Positions 27,028-36,667 are shown, numbered from the stretch's first letter. The stretch is DNA of 64,000 nucleotides from Paracoccaceae bacterium (GCA_017510335.1 JAFWNM010000013.1:124001-188000), one strand, 5' to 3'. Notes: a model not told the origin generated them from the letters alone. Numbers and translations: made by a program.

Positions 27028-28314
27028 TCACGGCGACAGGGCACGCGGCTTTGGCCCGCCCGTGGCCCAGTCCAGCAATTCCACCATATGCACCACCGGC
27101 ACTTGCGTTCCAGACCCGATCTGCATCATGCAACCCAGGTTTCCTGCGGCAATCACATCGGGCGCAGGCGCTTCCAATGCGGCCACCTTGCGCGATTTCA
27201 ACACGTTCGAGATTTCGGGCTGCATCAGGTTATAAGTGCCTGCCGACCCGCAGCACAGATGGCTGTCGCGCGGTTCCACCACGTCAAACCCCGCCCGCGC
27301 CAGCAAATCCTTGGGGAAGGTCTTGATCTTCTGACCATGCTGCAAGGAACATGCGGCATGATAGGCCACTTTCATACCTTGCGTTGGTCTTTCGGGCAGG
27401 TCCAGTTTCATCAGCACTTCGGACACATCCAGTGCAATCGCCGCCACCGCTTGTGCCTTTTCGGCCAGGGGGTCATTGCGGAACATATGCCCGTAATCCT
27501 TGACGGTGGTGCCGCATCCGCTGGTGTTGATGACAATCGCATCCAGCCCCGCGCCCTGCAGTTCCGCGTGCCAGGCATGAATATTCCTTGCCGCACTTGC
27601 ATGGCTTTCGCGGGTCTTGCCCATGTGGTGGGTCAACGCCCCGCAACACCCCTGCCCCTGCGCAATCACCACTTCCGCGCCAAGGCGGCGCAACAGGCGA
27701 ATGGTGGCATCATTGATATCGGTATTCACTGCGCGCTGTGCGCAGCCCGTCATCAGCGCAACACGCATCTTTCTTGGCCCCTGCGGCGCGAATACCTGCG
27801 GGTCATCATTGCGGCTGACCGGCGGAATATGGTTCGGGGCCATGTCCAGCATGGCGCGCAAACGCGCATCTGGCATCAGCGCACGGAACGGGCGGCCCAG
27901 CTTCGCGCCCAGAAGCGCCAGCCGGAAACGTGTGGGATAGGGCAAAACCCGCGCCAGGCCCCAGCGCAACAGGCGGTCCGACAAGGGCCGCTTATAGGTG
28001 CGTTCAATATGGGCGCGCGCATGGTCCACCAGATGCATGTAATGCACCCCCGACGGACAAGTTGTCATGCACGCAAGGCACGACAGGCAGCGGTCAATAT
28101 GCTTGACTGTCTTCTCATCAGCGGGACGCCCCTTTTCCAGCATGTCCTTGATCAGGTAAATCCGGCCCCGCGGGCTGTCCAACTCATCCCCCAGCACCGC
28201 ATAGGTCGGGCACGTCGCCGTGCAAAACCCGCAATGCACGCAGGCGCGCAGCACCTCGTTTGAACGCGCGATGGCGGGGTCTTGCAACTGCTCTGTGGTG
28301 AAATTCGTCTGCAT
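27028..28314 (-). CDS. glcF: Glycolate oxidase iron-sulfur subunit
   Basis: A 428-residue protein with two 4Fe-4S motifs, CVHCGFCTATCP and CLSCLACMTTCP, near residues 25-100, and two CCG-type cysteine domains (TGCAQRAV...GCCGAL and AACSLQH...CCGSAGTY). It passes electrons from the GlcD/GlcE flavin subunits to the quinone pool, oxidising glycolate to glyoxylate at the inner membrane. Last gene of glcD-glcE-glcF; only eight bases separate it from glcE. Confidence 0.95.
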   Translation of the reverse strand: MQTNFTTEQLQDPAIARSNEVLRACVHCGFCTATCPTYAVLGDELDSPRGRIYLIKDMLEKGRPADEKTVKHIDRCLSCLACMTTCPSGVHYMHLVDHARAHIERTYKRPLSDRLLRWGLARVLPYPTRFRLALLGAKLGRPFRALMPDARLRAMLDMAPNHIPPVSRNDDPQVFAPQGPRKMRVALMTGCAQRAVNTDINDATIRLLRRLGAEVVIAQGQGCCGALTHHMGKTRESHASAARNIHAWHAELQGAGLDAIVINTSGCGTTVKDYGHMFRNDPLAEKAQAVAAIALDVSEVLMKLDLPERPTQGMKVAYHAACSLQHGQKIKTFPKDLLARAGFDVVEPRDSHLCCGSAGTYNLMQPEISNVLKSRKVAALEAPAPDVIAAGNLGCMMQIGSGTQVPVVHMVELLDWATGGPKPRALSP

Positions 28315-28322
28315 CCTGCCCC

Positions 28323-29423
28323 CTAGCCCATCATTGCGGGGTTCAGCACCCCGCGCGGGTCAAATTTCATGCGCAGCCCTTGCGCAATTTTTTCCAAAGC
28401 CGCCGGTTGCGGCGGAAAAACGGCCATGCGCGCGCGTGTTACATGACTGGCGCGCACCAATGTCGCATGTCCCGCAAACGCCCCCAGACGCGCGCGCAAA
28501 TCCACGCCTTCAGGGGTCAGAAACCACAACAACCCGCCGCCCCAATCCAGGATGACAGGACAGGACATGCGCGCCACCAGATCCGGCGCCGCCGAAGGGG
28601 CCACCGACACGCGCCATACATCGCCCGCCAGCCCCGCAAATTCAGTCACATCACGGATGTTGCGCCACAAGGCCACGCTTTCGGGCGCCTCCAGAACCTG
28701 CCAATCCCCCCCCAAAGCGGCTTGCAATTGCGCAGTCCGATACGCGACCTGCCGCGCAAACCCCTCGATGCGCAAGCAAACGCATCCCTCACTGTCCACA
28801 GCGGCACCGCTGACTTCATAAGGCGTGCCCAGCGCCGCTGACATCACCCTGACTGCATCAGGCACAGACAGGGGCGCGCTGCGCAATGTGGCTTCGGTTT
28901 CGGGCGCGGGCAACAACTTGAACGCGCATTCTGTCATCACCCCAAGCGTGCCCCAGCTTCCCGCCATCAACTTGACCAGATCATACCCCGTGACATTCTT
29001 CATCACCCGCCCGCCATTCTTGATGATCGCGCCTGTCCCGTCGACGAAACGCACGCCAATCAGGCTGTCGCGGCAGGCACCTGCCTGCACCCTGCGCGGA
29101 CCAGAGGCATTGGCCGCCACCATCCCCCCCACGCTTGGCACCCCCTGCGTGCCCAGAAGCGCGCGCATGTCCATCGGTTCAAACGCCAGTCGCTGCCCCT
29201 CACTGGCAAGCGCCGCCTGCGTTTCGGCCAGCGGCGTGCCCGCGCGTACAACCAGCGTCAACGCGCCCGGATCATACAGCGTGATGCCCGACAGCCCTGC
29301 CGTTGACAACACAGCCCCCGCCACGGGGCCGCCCATATCCCGCGTGCCCCCCCCCATAATGCGCAAGGGGGCCACAGTGGCGCGCACCATCTCGGACAGG
29401 TCTTGTTCACTTTCAGGGCGCAT
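28323..29423 (-). CDS. glcE: Glycolate oxidase FAD-binding subunit
   Basis: A 366-residue FAD-binding-4 protein. The flavin segments are LRIMGGGTRDMGG near residue 20 and QGVPSVGGMVAANASGPRR, with KNVTGYDLVKLMAGSWGTLG typical of GlcE. The start codon was chosen by a GGAGG site eight bases upstream. It lies between glcD and glcF; the gap to glcD holds two hairpins that may weaken read-through. Confidence 0.93.
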   Translation of the reverse strand: MRPESEQDLSEMVRATVAPLRIMGGGTRDMGGPVAGAVLSTAGLSGITLYDPGALTLVVRAGTPLAETQAALASEGQRLAFEPMDMRALLGTQGVPSVGGMVAANASGPRRVQAGACRDSLIGVRFVDGTGAIIKNGGRVMKNVTGYDLVKLMAGSWGTLGVMTECAFKLLPAPETEATLRSAPLSVPDAVRVMSAALGTPYEVSGAAVDSEGCVCLRIEGFARQVAYRTAQLQAALGGDWQVLEAPESVALWRNIRDVTEFAGLAGDVWRVSVAPSAAPDLVARMSCPVILDWGGGLLWFLTPEGVDLRARLGAFAGHATLVRASHVTRARMAVFPPQPAALEKIAQGLRMKFDPRGVLNPAMMG

Positions 29424-29460
29424 GGCACCGGCCTCCATAGCTGCCGAAAACAGCTTTCAT

Positions 29461-29521
29461 CTTGCCAAAAAATACTCGCGGGGTGAATTGGGCCAAAGGC
29501 CCAAGAGGGGGCACAGCCCCC
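29461..29521 (-). repeat. Tandem hairpins between glcD and glcE (REP-like)
   Basis: Two adjacent perfect hairpins: AGGGGGC-ACA-GCCCCCT (29506-29522) and TTGGGCC-AAA-GGCCCAA (29488-29504). On the coding strand they are followed by GCGAGTATTTTTTGGCAAG. This layout recalls intergenic repeats common in Rhodobacterales and could act as an attenuator inside the operon. Confidence 0.5.
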
Positions 29522-30955
29522 TTACGCGGCCCGCCGCGTTGCACTTGCCGCCAACGGGAACACCTTGGCGGCATTCATCAACCACCTGGCGTCGAACACA
29601 TCCTTGATACGCATCTGCGCTTCCATATCCGCGGCCGTATATTGCACGCCCATCAGGTCGCGCTTTTCAATACCCACGCCATGCTCCCCCGTCAGACACC
29701 CGCCCACTTCCACACATAGCTTCAGGATATCCGCGCCAAAGGCCTCGCAGCGTTCCAGATCACCGGGTTTATTCGCGTCAAACAGGATCAGCGGGTGCAT
29801 ATTCCCGTCCCCCGCATGAAAAACATTGGCGACATCCAGCCCGTAGTCGCGCGACATCTCGCCAATACGGCGCAGGACCAGCGGCAGGCTGGACACCGGG
29901 ATCGTGCCATCAAGACACATGTAATCATTGATCTGCCCCATCGCCCCGAAGGCAGATTTCCGCCCCAGCCATATTCTGGCGCTTTCCTCAGCGGATGCGC
30001 TTTCGCGCAGCTCAATCGGGGCGTGGCGCTGTGCAATATCCTTGATGCGCGCAAGCTGTTCATCAATCTCTCGCGGTGATCCTTCAACCTCGACAATCAG
30101 CAGCGCTTCGCAATCAGGGTATCCTGCCTTGGCAAAATCCTCGCAGGCGCGAATGCAGGGCCGGTCCATGAATTCGATGGCGACAGGCAAAATCCCTGCC
30201 TTGATGATGTCGGACACGCAGGCACCGGCCACTTCATTGCTGTCAAACCCCATCAGGACAGGGCGCGCGCCTTCGGGTTTGGGCAGGATTTTCAGGGTGG
30301 CTTCTGTCACAATGCCCAGTTGCCCTTCGGACCCGCAGACCACCCCCAGCAGGTCCAGCCCGCCCGCATCCAGATATGGGCCACCAAGGGTCATGATGGT
30401 GCCATCCATCAAAACCATGGTCACCCCCAGCAGGTTATTGGTTGTCACCCCATATTTCAGGCAATGCGCCCCGCCGGAATTCATGGCAATGTTTCCCGAA
30501 ATCGCGCAGGCCAACTGGCTGGACGGGTCCGGCGCGTAGAAAAAACCATCCCCCTCAATATGGGCTGTCACTGCCAGATTGGTTATTCCCGCCTGAACAC
30601 GCACATACCTGTCCTGGGTGTTCACTTCCAGCACATCGCGCAAACGCGCCACACCAATGACAACCGAATCCGCACTGGGCAGGGCACCGCCCGCCAAGGA
30701 TGTGCCAGACCCGCGCGGCACGACGGGCACACCTTCATCATGGCAAATGCGCAAAATTTCCGCCACATCTTCCGTGCATGATGGCAGCGCTACAGCCATG
30801 GGAATGCAGCGATAGGCCGTCAACGCGTCGCATTCATACGCGCGGCATCCGGTTTCATCGGTGATCAGTGCCTCCTGTGGCAGCACTTCGCGCAGTCGCG
30901 CCAGCACCTGCGCGCGCTTGGCAAGGACGGCACCGTTCGGTTCGGGCATTTCCAT
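29522..30955 (-). CDS. glcD: Glycolate oxidase catalytic subunit
   Basis: A 477-residue FAD-linked oxidase. The PP-loop PRGSGTSLAGGA and the later segment ISGNIAMNSGGAHCLKYG bind FAD; GDGNMHPLILFD and LTGEHGVGIEKRDLM are the C-terminal signatures of the GlcD/lactate dehydrogenase group. GlcDEF together oxidise glycolate; D-lactate is an alternative substrate. The start was placed at an ATG preceded by GGGGG; two other in-frame Met codons are close by. A perfect 10-base inverted repeat overlaps the start region. Confidence 0.95.
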   Translation of the reverse strand: MEMPEPNGAVLAKRAQVLARLREVLPQEALITDETGCRAYECDALTAYRCIPMAVALPSCTEDVAEILRICHDEGVPVVPRGSGTSLAGGALPSADSVVIGVARLRDVLEVNTQDRYVRVQAGITNLAVTAHIEGDGFFYAPDPSSQLACAISGNIAMNSGGAHCLKYGVTTNNLLGVTMVLMDGTIMTLGGPYLDAGGLDLLGVVCGSEGQLGIVTEATLKILPKPEGARPVLMGFDSNEVAGACVSDIIKAGILPVAIEFMDRPCIRACEDFAKAGYPDCEALLIVEVEGSPREIDEQLARIKDIAQRHAPIELRESASAEESARIWLGRKSAFGAMGQINDYMCLDGTIPVSSLPLVLRRIGEMSRDYGLDVANVFHAGDGNMHPLILFDANKPGDLERCEAFGADILKLCVEVGGCLTGEHGVGIEKRDLMGVQYTAADMEAQMRIKDVFDARWLMNAAKVFPLAASATRRAA

Positions 30956-30967
30956 GACAACCCCCAT

Positions 30968-30994
30968 ATATTGGTAAGTTCAGGTTACCAATAT
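30968..30994. promoter_or_regulatory. Inverted repeat upstream of glcDEF (candidate operator)
   Basis: ATATTGGTAA, 7 bases, TTACCAATAT: perfect 10-base arms just before the glcD start. TTGGT/ACCAA half-sites are typical of GntR-type repressors of glycolate and pyruvate genes, although the spacing is wider than usual. A weak terminator for the upstream exporter gene is the alternative. Confidence 0.5.
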
Positions 30995-31023
30995 GGCGAA
31001 TACAAGGAAAGCGCGAAATGCCC

Positions 31024-31638
31024 CTATACCACCAGGGCACGCAGCATCAGTTTTGCCGCAATGGCCCACATGATCAGGCCAATGAAAATTTCCAGCACCC
31101 TCCAGGCACCGGGCCGCGCCAGAACCGGGGCCAGCAGGCGCGCGCCATACCCCAAACTGGCAAAAAAGACAAAAGACGCCGCAATAGCCCCCGCGCCGAA
31201 CGCCCATTCCAGGGGCGCATATTGTAATGACAGCGCCCCCAGCAAGGCGACAGTGTCCAGATAGACATGCGGGTTCAACCAGGTGAAGGCCAGGCAAATG
31301 GCCACAACCCGCACCAGCGGCACCGGCGCACTGTCAGTCGGGTACAAGGCCGCACCACCGCGCCATGCGGCGCGAAACCGCAACGCGCCATAGACCAGCA
31401 AGAAGACCACACCAGCCCACAGCATGATCTGCTGAAAGGTAGGCAATGTGGCAGCAATCATATGCGCCCCTGCCACGCCAAGGGCCACCAGTAGCGCGTC
31501 AGACACTGCACAAATCAGCACCACAACGCCCACATATTCGCGCCGCACCCCTTGGCGCAACACAAACGCGTTTTGCGCGCCAATCGCGGCAATCAACCCC
31601 AGCCCGGAAAAGAACCCCGCAATCCAAGCACCCCCCAT
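31024..31638 (-). CDS. LysE/ArgO-type amino-acid exporter
   Basis: A 204-residue inner-membrane protein with about six hydrophobic spans. The start FFSGLGLIAAIGAQNAFVLRQG and the LAFTWLNPHVYLDTVALLG segment are signatures of the LysE/ArgO family, which export lysine or arginine. The start was set at the Met that opens the first span, behind a G-rich site. It lies 68 bases upstream of glcD in the same direction, separated by the inverted repeat. Confidence 0.9.
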   Translation of the reverse strand: MGGAWIAGFFSGLGLIAAIGAQNAFVLRQGVRREYVGVVVLICAVSDALLVALGVAGAHMIAATLPTFQQIMLWAGVVFLLVYGALRFRAAWRGGAALYPTDSAPVPLVRVVAICLAFTWLNPHVYLDTVALLGALSLQYAPLEWAFGAGAIAASFVFFASLGYGARLLAPVLARPGAWRVLEIFIGLIMWAIAAKLMLRALVV

Positions 31639-31837
31639 ATCCGCCCCCCGTGCAATCCGATGGGGGCTTATCAATCACGGCGGCTCAGGCTTCAAGCATT
31701 GTTGCGCCCGGCCCCATGACAAGGGCGCACAGGCAAGTGCATGGGTTGTTCAGAAGCGGCACTGCAACCTTGGGTCAAGCACACCCACAAGGCCGGATGA
31801 AACCCGCCTGGGTAATGCCATGGAAATGCCGTCCGCA

Positions 31838-31854
31838 GGGGGGTCAATCCCCCC
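31838..31854 (-). terminator. Candidate terminator after ecm
   Basis: GGGGGG-TCAAT-CCCCCC hairpin 24 bases past the ecm stop on the minus strand, next to a run of nine C. The rest of the 240-base gap holds no gene that I can support. Confidence 0.4.
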
Positions 31855-31877
31855 AAGGACGCCCCCCCCCTGCAAGA

Positions 31878-33857
31878 TCACTGCGCCGCAATGGGCGCAG
31901 GATCAACCAGCGCAACAATATCCATCATGATGCGGTTTAGCTGGAAATCCTTGGGCGTATAAACCTGCGCGATCCCCATCGCGCGCAAGCGTTCGGCGTC
32001 ATCTTCGGGAATGATACCGCCAACGATCACCGGCACATGTTCCAGCCCTTCGGCCCGCAAAAGGCGCATCAACTCTTCCATCAGCGGGATATGCGACCCC
32101 GACAGAATGGACAGCCCCACAACATGGGCGTTTTCATCGCGCACGGCGGCAACAATCTCGGCGGGGGTCAGGCGAATGCCCTCATAATGAATATCCATCC
32201 CGCAATCGCGGGCGCGCGCGGCAATCTGTTCGGCCCCGTTGGAATGGCCGTCCAGACCGGGCTTGCCCACTACGAATTTCAGCTTGCGGCCCAGTTTTGC
32301 GCTGACCGCCTCCACAGCGTCGCGCACGGGGTCCAGCCCCTCGGTGCGGTTGGATGGCGCGCGGCTAACCCCCGTCGGCCCGCGATACTGGCCAAAGGCC
32401 GCGCGCACAGTCTCGCCCCATTCGCCAGTGGTGGCCCCCGCTTTGGCCGCCGCAATCGAGGCGGGCATGACATTGACGCCCGCGCGCGCAGCCTCGCGCA
32501 GATCGGCCAGCGCCTGTTTGACGGCGCCCGCGTCGCGCGCATCGCGCCAGGCGTGAAGGCGGGCAATCTGGTCGGCCTCGGCCAGCGGGTCGCACACCAT
32601 GATCGCGTCTTCGCCTGTGGTCAGGGGCGATGGTTCGGTGGTGGTAAATTTATTCACCCCCACCACCAATGTCTCGCCGGACTCGATGCCCGTGATGCGT
32701 TCTGCATTGGCCTCGACCAGCCGCGATTTCATATACTCGATCGCCCGCACCGCGCCGCCCATATCATCAATTCGCGCCAGTTCTTCGCGTGCGCCTGCCA
32801 TCAACTCGGCCACTTTGCGGTCAATGGCGGGGTTGTTGTCAAACAGGTCATCGAATTCCAGCAAATCCGTCTCGAACGCCAGCACCTGTTGCAAGCGCAA
32901 GGACCATTGCTGGTCCCACGGGCGCGGCAGGCCAAGCGCTTCGTTCCATGCGGGCAATTGCAGCGCGCGGCAGCGGGCTTTTTTCGACAGCGTGACGGCC
33001 AGCGCTTCAATCAGGATGCGATAGACATTGTTTTCCGGCTGCTGTTCGGTCAGGCCAAGACTGTTTACCTGCACCCCATAACGGAACCGGCGGTATTTGG
33101 GGTCATCAATACCATAGCGAATGCGACAAATCTCGTCCCATAAATCAACAAATGCGCGCATCTTGCACAGTTCGGTCACGAAGCGGATGCCGGCGTTCAC
33201 AAAGAACGAAATCCGCCCCACCATCTGCGGGAAATGTTCCGCAGGCACCTTGGTTTTCAGATCATCCAGCACCGCACAGGCCGTGGCCAGCGCAAAGGCC
33301 AGTTCCTGTTGCGGTGTCGCGCCCGCTTCTTGCAAATGGTAGGAACACACGTTCATCGGGTTCCATTTGGGCAGATGCGCGCGCGTGTAGGCCGCCACAT
33401 CGGTGATCATGCGCAAGCTGGGTTCGGGCGGGCAAATATAGGTGCCGCGCGACAGATACTCCTTGATCAGGTCGTTTTGCACCGTGCCGTTCAGTTTGGA
33501 AATATCCGCGCCCTGTTCTTCGGCGGCAGCGATATACAGCGCCAGCAACCACGGGGCTGTGGCGTTGATTGTCATGGAGGTGTTCATCTGTTCCAGCGGA
33601 ATCTGGTCAAACAGCATGCGCATATCGCCCAGATGGCAGACAGGCACGCCAACCTTGCCCACTTCGCCGCGCGCCAGTTCATGATCGCTGTCATAGCCTG
33701 TTTGCGTGGGCAGATCGAAGGCCACAGATAGCCCTGTCTGGCCCTTTGACAGGTTGGTGCGATACAGCGCATTCGAGGCTTTGGCCGTCGAATGTCCTGC
33801 GTAGGTGCGAAACAGCCAAGGCTTGTCTTTTGCGGGTGCGGTTGCGGCGTCGGTCAT
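31878..33857 (-). CDS. ecm: Ethylmalonyl-CoA mutase (MeaA-type B12 enzyme)
   Basis: A 659-residue coenzyme-B12 mutase. The N-terminal barrel has RTYAGHSTAKASNALYR and the radical-site region TGLSVAFDLPTQTGYDSD; the C-terminal cobalamin domain has Asp536-Gly-His538-Ser-Asn-Gly541, the DxHxxG base-off motif. Length and sequence fit ethylmalonyl-CoA mutase of the ethylmalonyl-CoA pathway for acetyl-CoA assimilation, a Rhodobacterales hallmark, better than methylmalonyl-CoA mutase. The partner Ccr gene is not in the window. It is transcribed alone. Confidence 0.9.
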   Translation of the reverse strand: MTDAATAPAKDKPWLFRTYAGHSTAKASNALYRTNLSKGQTGLSVAFDLPTQTGYDSDHELARGEVGKVGVPVCHLGDMRMLFDQIPLEQMNTSMTINATAPWLLALYIAAAEEQGADISKLNGTVQNDLIKEYLSRGTYICPPEPSLRMITDVAAYTRAHLPKWNPMNVCSYHLQEAGATPQQELAFALATACAVLDDLKTKVPAEHFPQMVGRISFFVNAGIRFVTELCKMRAFVDLWDEICRIRYGIDDPKYRRFRYGVQVNSLGLTEQQPENNVYRILIEALAVTLSKKARCRALQLPAWNEALGLPRPWDQQWSLRLQQVLAFETDLLEFDDLFDNNPAIDRKVAELMAGAREELARIDDMGGAVRAIEYMKSRLVEANAERITGIESGETLVVGVNKFTTTEPSPLTTGEDAIMVCDPLAEADQIARLHAWRDARDAGAVKQALADLREAARAGVNVMPASIAAAKAGATTGEWGETVRAAFGQYRGPTGVSRAPSNRTEGLDPVRDAVEAVSAKLGRKLKFVVGKPGLDGHSNGAEQIAARARDCGMDIHYEGIRLTPAEIVAAVRDENAHVVGLSILSGSHIPLMEELMRLLRAEGLEHVPVIVGGIIPEDDAERLRAMGIAQVYTPKDFQLNRIMMDIVALVDPAPIAAQ

Positions 33858-33914
33858 CTTGGCACCTTTGTCCAGCTTGGGTATGGCGCGCAGCCCAGAA
33901 GGTGCCGCGCAACT

Positions 33915-33944
33915 TTCTTACCTAAACGGATGATTTAAGCGCAA
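33915..33944 (-). promoter_or_regulatory. Candidate promoter of ecm
   Basis: On the minus strand TTGCGC, 18 bases, TAAGAA, about 58 bases before the start codon. A TTGACA also occurs slightly upstream. Confidence 0.3.
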
Positions 33945-34019
33945 GATAATGTCAAGCCAAAATCGCTGCAATGCGGCAATCCGAAAACCCCGCCCCTGTT
34001 ATGGGTGTTTGCATATCGC

Positions 34020-34058
34020 AAAAAACAGACCGCACCGGCATGTGCCAATGCGGCCTGT
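34020..34058 (-). terminator. Intrinsic terminator after the lytic transglycosylase gene
   Basis: A long stem (ACAG-A-CCGCA pairing with TGCGG-C-CTGT, inner GGCA/TGCC) with six T following on the minus strand, about 40 bases after the stop. Confidence 0.8.
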
Positions 34059-34094
34059 CAGCTACAGGGGGCTATTTATGCTGTCGCCACTGCG

Positions 34095-34604
34095 TCAGGC
34101 GCGGCGCGGGTTTGTGGGGCAATCACGGCGCACTTCGCGCTCGCGCAGGCCAGTTGCGACAAGCATGCAGCGGTCGCGCGCCTCATAATAATAACCGCGT
34201 GCATACCACATGACCGCGCGATCAATACTCCCATTCGACACCAGCCATGCCCCCCGCAAATAGCGGCCTGCATATTCAAGGTTCACTTCCGCGTTCAACA
34301 AATCCTCGGGCCTGCCCTGAAACCCCATTTGGCGGGCTGTCTGGGGCAAAATCTGCATCAATCCCCAATAAGGGCCATTGCGGGCATGGGCGCGATAATC
34401 GCTTTCGCGTTGGATAACTCGGTGCAGCAGCGCTTCTGGAATACCGTGTTTGGCCGCATACTGGCGCACAAGGGCGCGCATTTGCGGTGTCTCTCCGGGA
34501 TATAAATCCGCGCTTGGCCCTATGGCGCGCGTGGCTTGCGGGCTGGAATTGCCGCACGCCGCCAAGGCAAGCACAACAACGGTCATCAAGACATAACGTG
34601 GCAT
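34095..34604 (-). CDS. Lytic transglycosylase, lipoprotein
   Basis: A 169-residue protein with a lipoprotein signal (VVVLALAACG; lipid Cys18) and an SLT domain: LLHRVIQRESDYRAHARNG carries the catalytic Glu, then YWGLMQILPQTARQMGF and the region NAEVNLEYAGRYL. It cleaves peptidoglycan to anhydromuropeptides, likely from the outer membrane inner face. It starts four bases after the TfoX-domain gene, so they share a transcript, and it ends before a strong terminator. Confidence 0.9.
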   Translation of the reverse strand: MPRYVLMTVVVLALAACGNSSPQATRAIGPSADLYPGETPQMRALVRQYAAKHGIPEALLHRVIQRESDYRAHARNGPYWGLMQILPQTARQMGFQGRPEDLLNAEVNLEYAGRYLRGAWLVSNGSIDRAVMWYARGYYYEARDRCMLVATGLREREVRRDCPTNPRRA

Positions 34605-34608
34605 GGGA

Positions 34609-34947
34609 TCAATCCTGTCGCATGGGGGCCGCAATAACGCCAAGCGCGTCAAGCGCTGCGTCAAATGGCAGGGGTTTGGGGCAATGTTCCGATTTCAGCG
34701 CATCGAACCGCGCGCGCAGGCGCAGCTTTTCCGCGCCTTTGCAATCATTCCACGGCCGGCCTTGCAACCCCATTTCCAGAACATAATATGAAATGAAATG
34801 CGGCCGCACGCCCGATTGCAAAAGCCGGGCATAGGCTGCGTCGCAGCCCAGATCGCGCAATTCCTCGGCAGAGGTTATGCCCACACGCGCAAAAGCGGCC
34901 TCCATCGCGGGGCCTAGATTGCGGATCGATGAAATCGGCGTTGGCAT
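34609..34947 (-). CDS. TfoX/Sxy C-terminal domain protein
   Basis: A 112-residue protein. The start SSIRNLGPAMEAAFARVGITSAEELRDLG is the helix-hairpin-helix-like TfoX C-terminal domain, followed by ISYYVLEMGLQGRPWND. The N-terminal half of full TfoX is absent. TfoX proteins influence competence in some gammaproteobacteria, but stand-alone C-domain proteins have no known job. It overlaps nothing and is followed at once by the transglycosylase gene. Confidence 0.85.
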   Translation of the reverse strand: MPTPISSIRNLGPAMEAAFARVGITSAEELRDLGCDAAYARLLQSGVRPHFISYYVLEMGLQGRPWNDCKGAEKLRLRARFDALKSEHCPKPLPFDAALDALGVIAAPMRQD

Positions 34948-35084
34948 GGGTATATAAAGGGTGTTGCGTGCCCGTGCAGGGTCACATCCCCAACGTCATT
35001 AACAAACCGTTGCGCCTGGGCAAAGGCTATTTTCGCGCATGCTGCCCGTTTGTGCGGACCTGTAGGCGGCAAACGGCCTGTCTG

Positions 35085-35231
35085 TCAGATCAGCGCCCAG
35101 TCGCTAAACCGCGTGACAGGCTTTTGGGCAAGCGCGTTGCGCGGGTGGCCGGGGCGCATATCTGCACTGATGCCGGGGGCCGCGCCGGGGCGCTTGGCGG
35201 TTGCGGGGCGCGGTGTGGGAAATGAACGCAT
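35085..35231 (-). CDS. Possible small protein, 48 residues
   Basis: A short frame with an AAGGA ribosome site and a candidate promoter (TTGGTG, 17 bases, TATACC at 35307-35335). The product starts MRSFPTPRPATAKRPG, is basic and proline-rich, and ends RFSDWALI. No family was recognised and high-GC sequence often gives chance frames, so this is weak. Otherwise the 430 bases between the TfoX-domain gene and serS hold nothing I can identify. Confidence 0.3.
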   Translation of the reverse strand: MRSFPTPRPATAKRPGAAPGISADMRPGHPRNALAQKPVTRFSDWALI

Positions 35232-35374
35232 GGAACCTGTCCTTGAAAACATGACTAACAGCTTGCTATCTGGACGGAAGAACCGGGCAAGATTCAGGCG
35301 ATCAAGGGTATATATTAAGACGTTAGCGCCACCAACACCCCATCTGCGGCCATTGCGCAACAGCGCACAACGGC

Positions 35375-36667
35375 TCAGGCAAGATCACCCGCAGGGGTGA
35401 TGCGCGTCCTGCCCCCCAGATACGGGTGCAGCGCCGCTGGCAAATCCACACCGCCACCCGCTGTCTGGCCATTTTCCAGAACCGCAATCAGGCACCGCCC
35501 CACTGCCACGCCCGAGCCATTCAGCGTATGCACAAATTCAGGCTTGCCCCCGTCTTGCGGGCGGAAGCGGGCATTCATGCGCCGCGCCTGAAAATCCCCG
35601 CAGACAGACACGCTGGAAATTTCGCGGTATTTGCCCTGCCCGGGCACCCAGACTTCGATATCATGGGTTTTCTGCGCGCCAAACCCCATATCGCCCGTGC
35701 ACAGCACGATACGCCTGTAGGGCAGTTCCAGCGCTTCCAGCACGGCCTCGGCGCAGCGGGTCATGCGGTCATGTTCAGCCAGAGAATCATCGGGATGGGT
35801 GATCGACACCATTTCGACCTTCTCGAACTGGTGCTGGCGCAACATGCCGGTGGTGTCCTTGCCCGCACTGCCCGCTTCGGACCGGAAACACAGGGTATGC
35901 GCACAAAACCGCAGCGGCAGCGCGGCGCCGTCCAGGATTTCGCCAGCGGCAAAATTGGTCAGCGTCACTTCGGCTGTCGGGATCAGCCACCAGCCATTTG
36001 TGGTTTGATAGCTGTCCTCGGAAAATTTCGGCAACTGGCCGGTGCCATACATCGCCTCGTCGCGCACCAGAACGGGGCTGTTCACTTCGGTCAGGCCATG
36101 CTGGTCCACATGCAGATCGGTCATGAACTGTGCAAGCGCGCGGTGCACCCGCGCAACAGCGCCGCGCAACACCACAAAGCGCGATCCCGACAATTTGGCC
36201 GCCGTGGCAAAATCCATATTGGGGGCAATGCCCGCAATCTGGAAATGTTCAACAGGCTGGAAACCGAAATCGCGCGGCGTGCCCCAGGTTTTCAACTCGA
36301 CATTGTCGGCTTCATCCGCGCCATCGGGCACATCCGCCAAAGGCAGGTTTGGCAGGGTTTCCAAAAGCGCTGTCAGTTCCGCATCAGCCACGCGCGCCTG
36401 ATCTTCCAGCGCGGCAATTTCGGCCTTCTTTTCGGCGACAAGCGCGCGCAGGCGTTCAAATTCGGTATCGTCGCCCTTGGCCTTGGCCGCGCCCACCTGT
36501 TTGGAAGCCGCGTTCTGCGCCGCCTTGGCCGTTTCCACCGCCGAGATGGCCGCACGCCGGGCCTGATCAATCTCCAGAATGCGGCCTGACTGCGGCGCCA
36601 TCCCGCGACGGGCAAAGGCGGCGTCAAAGGCGGCTGGGGTCTCTCGGATGGCGCGAATGTCGTGCAT
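35375..36667 (-). CDS. serS: Seryl-tRNA synthetase
   Basis: A 430-residue class II synthetase. The N-terminal helical arm (about residues 25-105, rich in Ala/Lys/Glu) grips the tRNA long arm. Motif 2 is [26 protein letters not shown], and motif 3 is [17 protein letters not shown]; the start MHDIRAIRE is typical. The ATG was preferred over a TTG four codons earlier, with a GAGAGAG site in front. Confidence 0.96.
   Translation of the reverse strand: MHDIRAIRETPAAFDAAFARRGMAPQSGRILEIDQARRAAISAVETAKAAQNAASKQVGAAKAKGDDTEFERLRALVAEKKAEIAALEDQARVADAELTALLETLPNLPLADVPDGADEADNVELKTWGTPRDFGFQPVEHFQIAGIAPNMDFATAAKLSGSRFVVLRGAVARVHRALAQFMTDLHVDQHGLTEVNSPVLVRDEAMYGTGQLPKFSEDSYQTTNGWWLIPTAEVTLTNFAAGEILDGAALPLRFCAHTLCFRSEAGSAGKDTTGMLRQHQFEKVEMVSITHPDDSLAEHDRMTRCAEAVLEALELPYRRIVLCTGDMGFGAQKTHDIEVWVPGQGKYREISSVSVCGDFQARRMNARFRPQDGGKPEFVHTLNGSGVAVGRCLIAVLENGQTAGGGVDLPAALHPYLGGRTRITPAGDLA

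Noticed and set aside
34929-35225. Plus-strand frame of 98 codons between the TfoX-domain gene and serS
   Set aside because: No ribosome site, no recognisable motif, overlaps the 5' end of the TfoX-domain gene, and composition looks like chance high-GC sequence.
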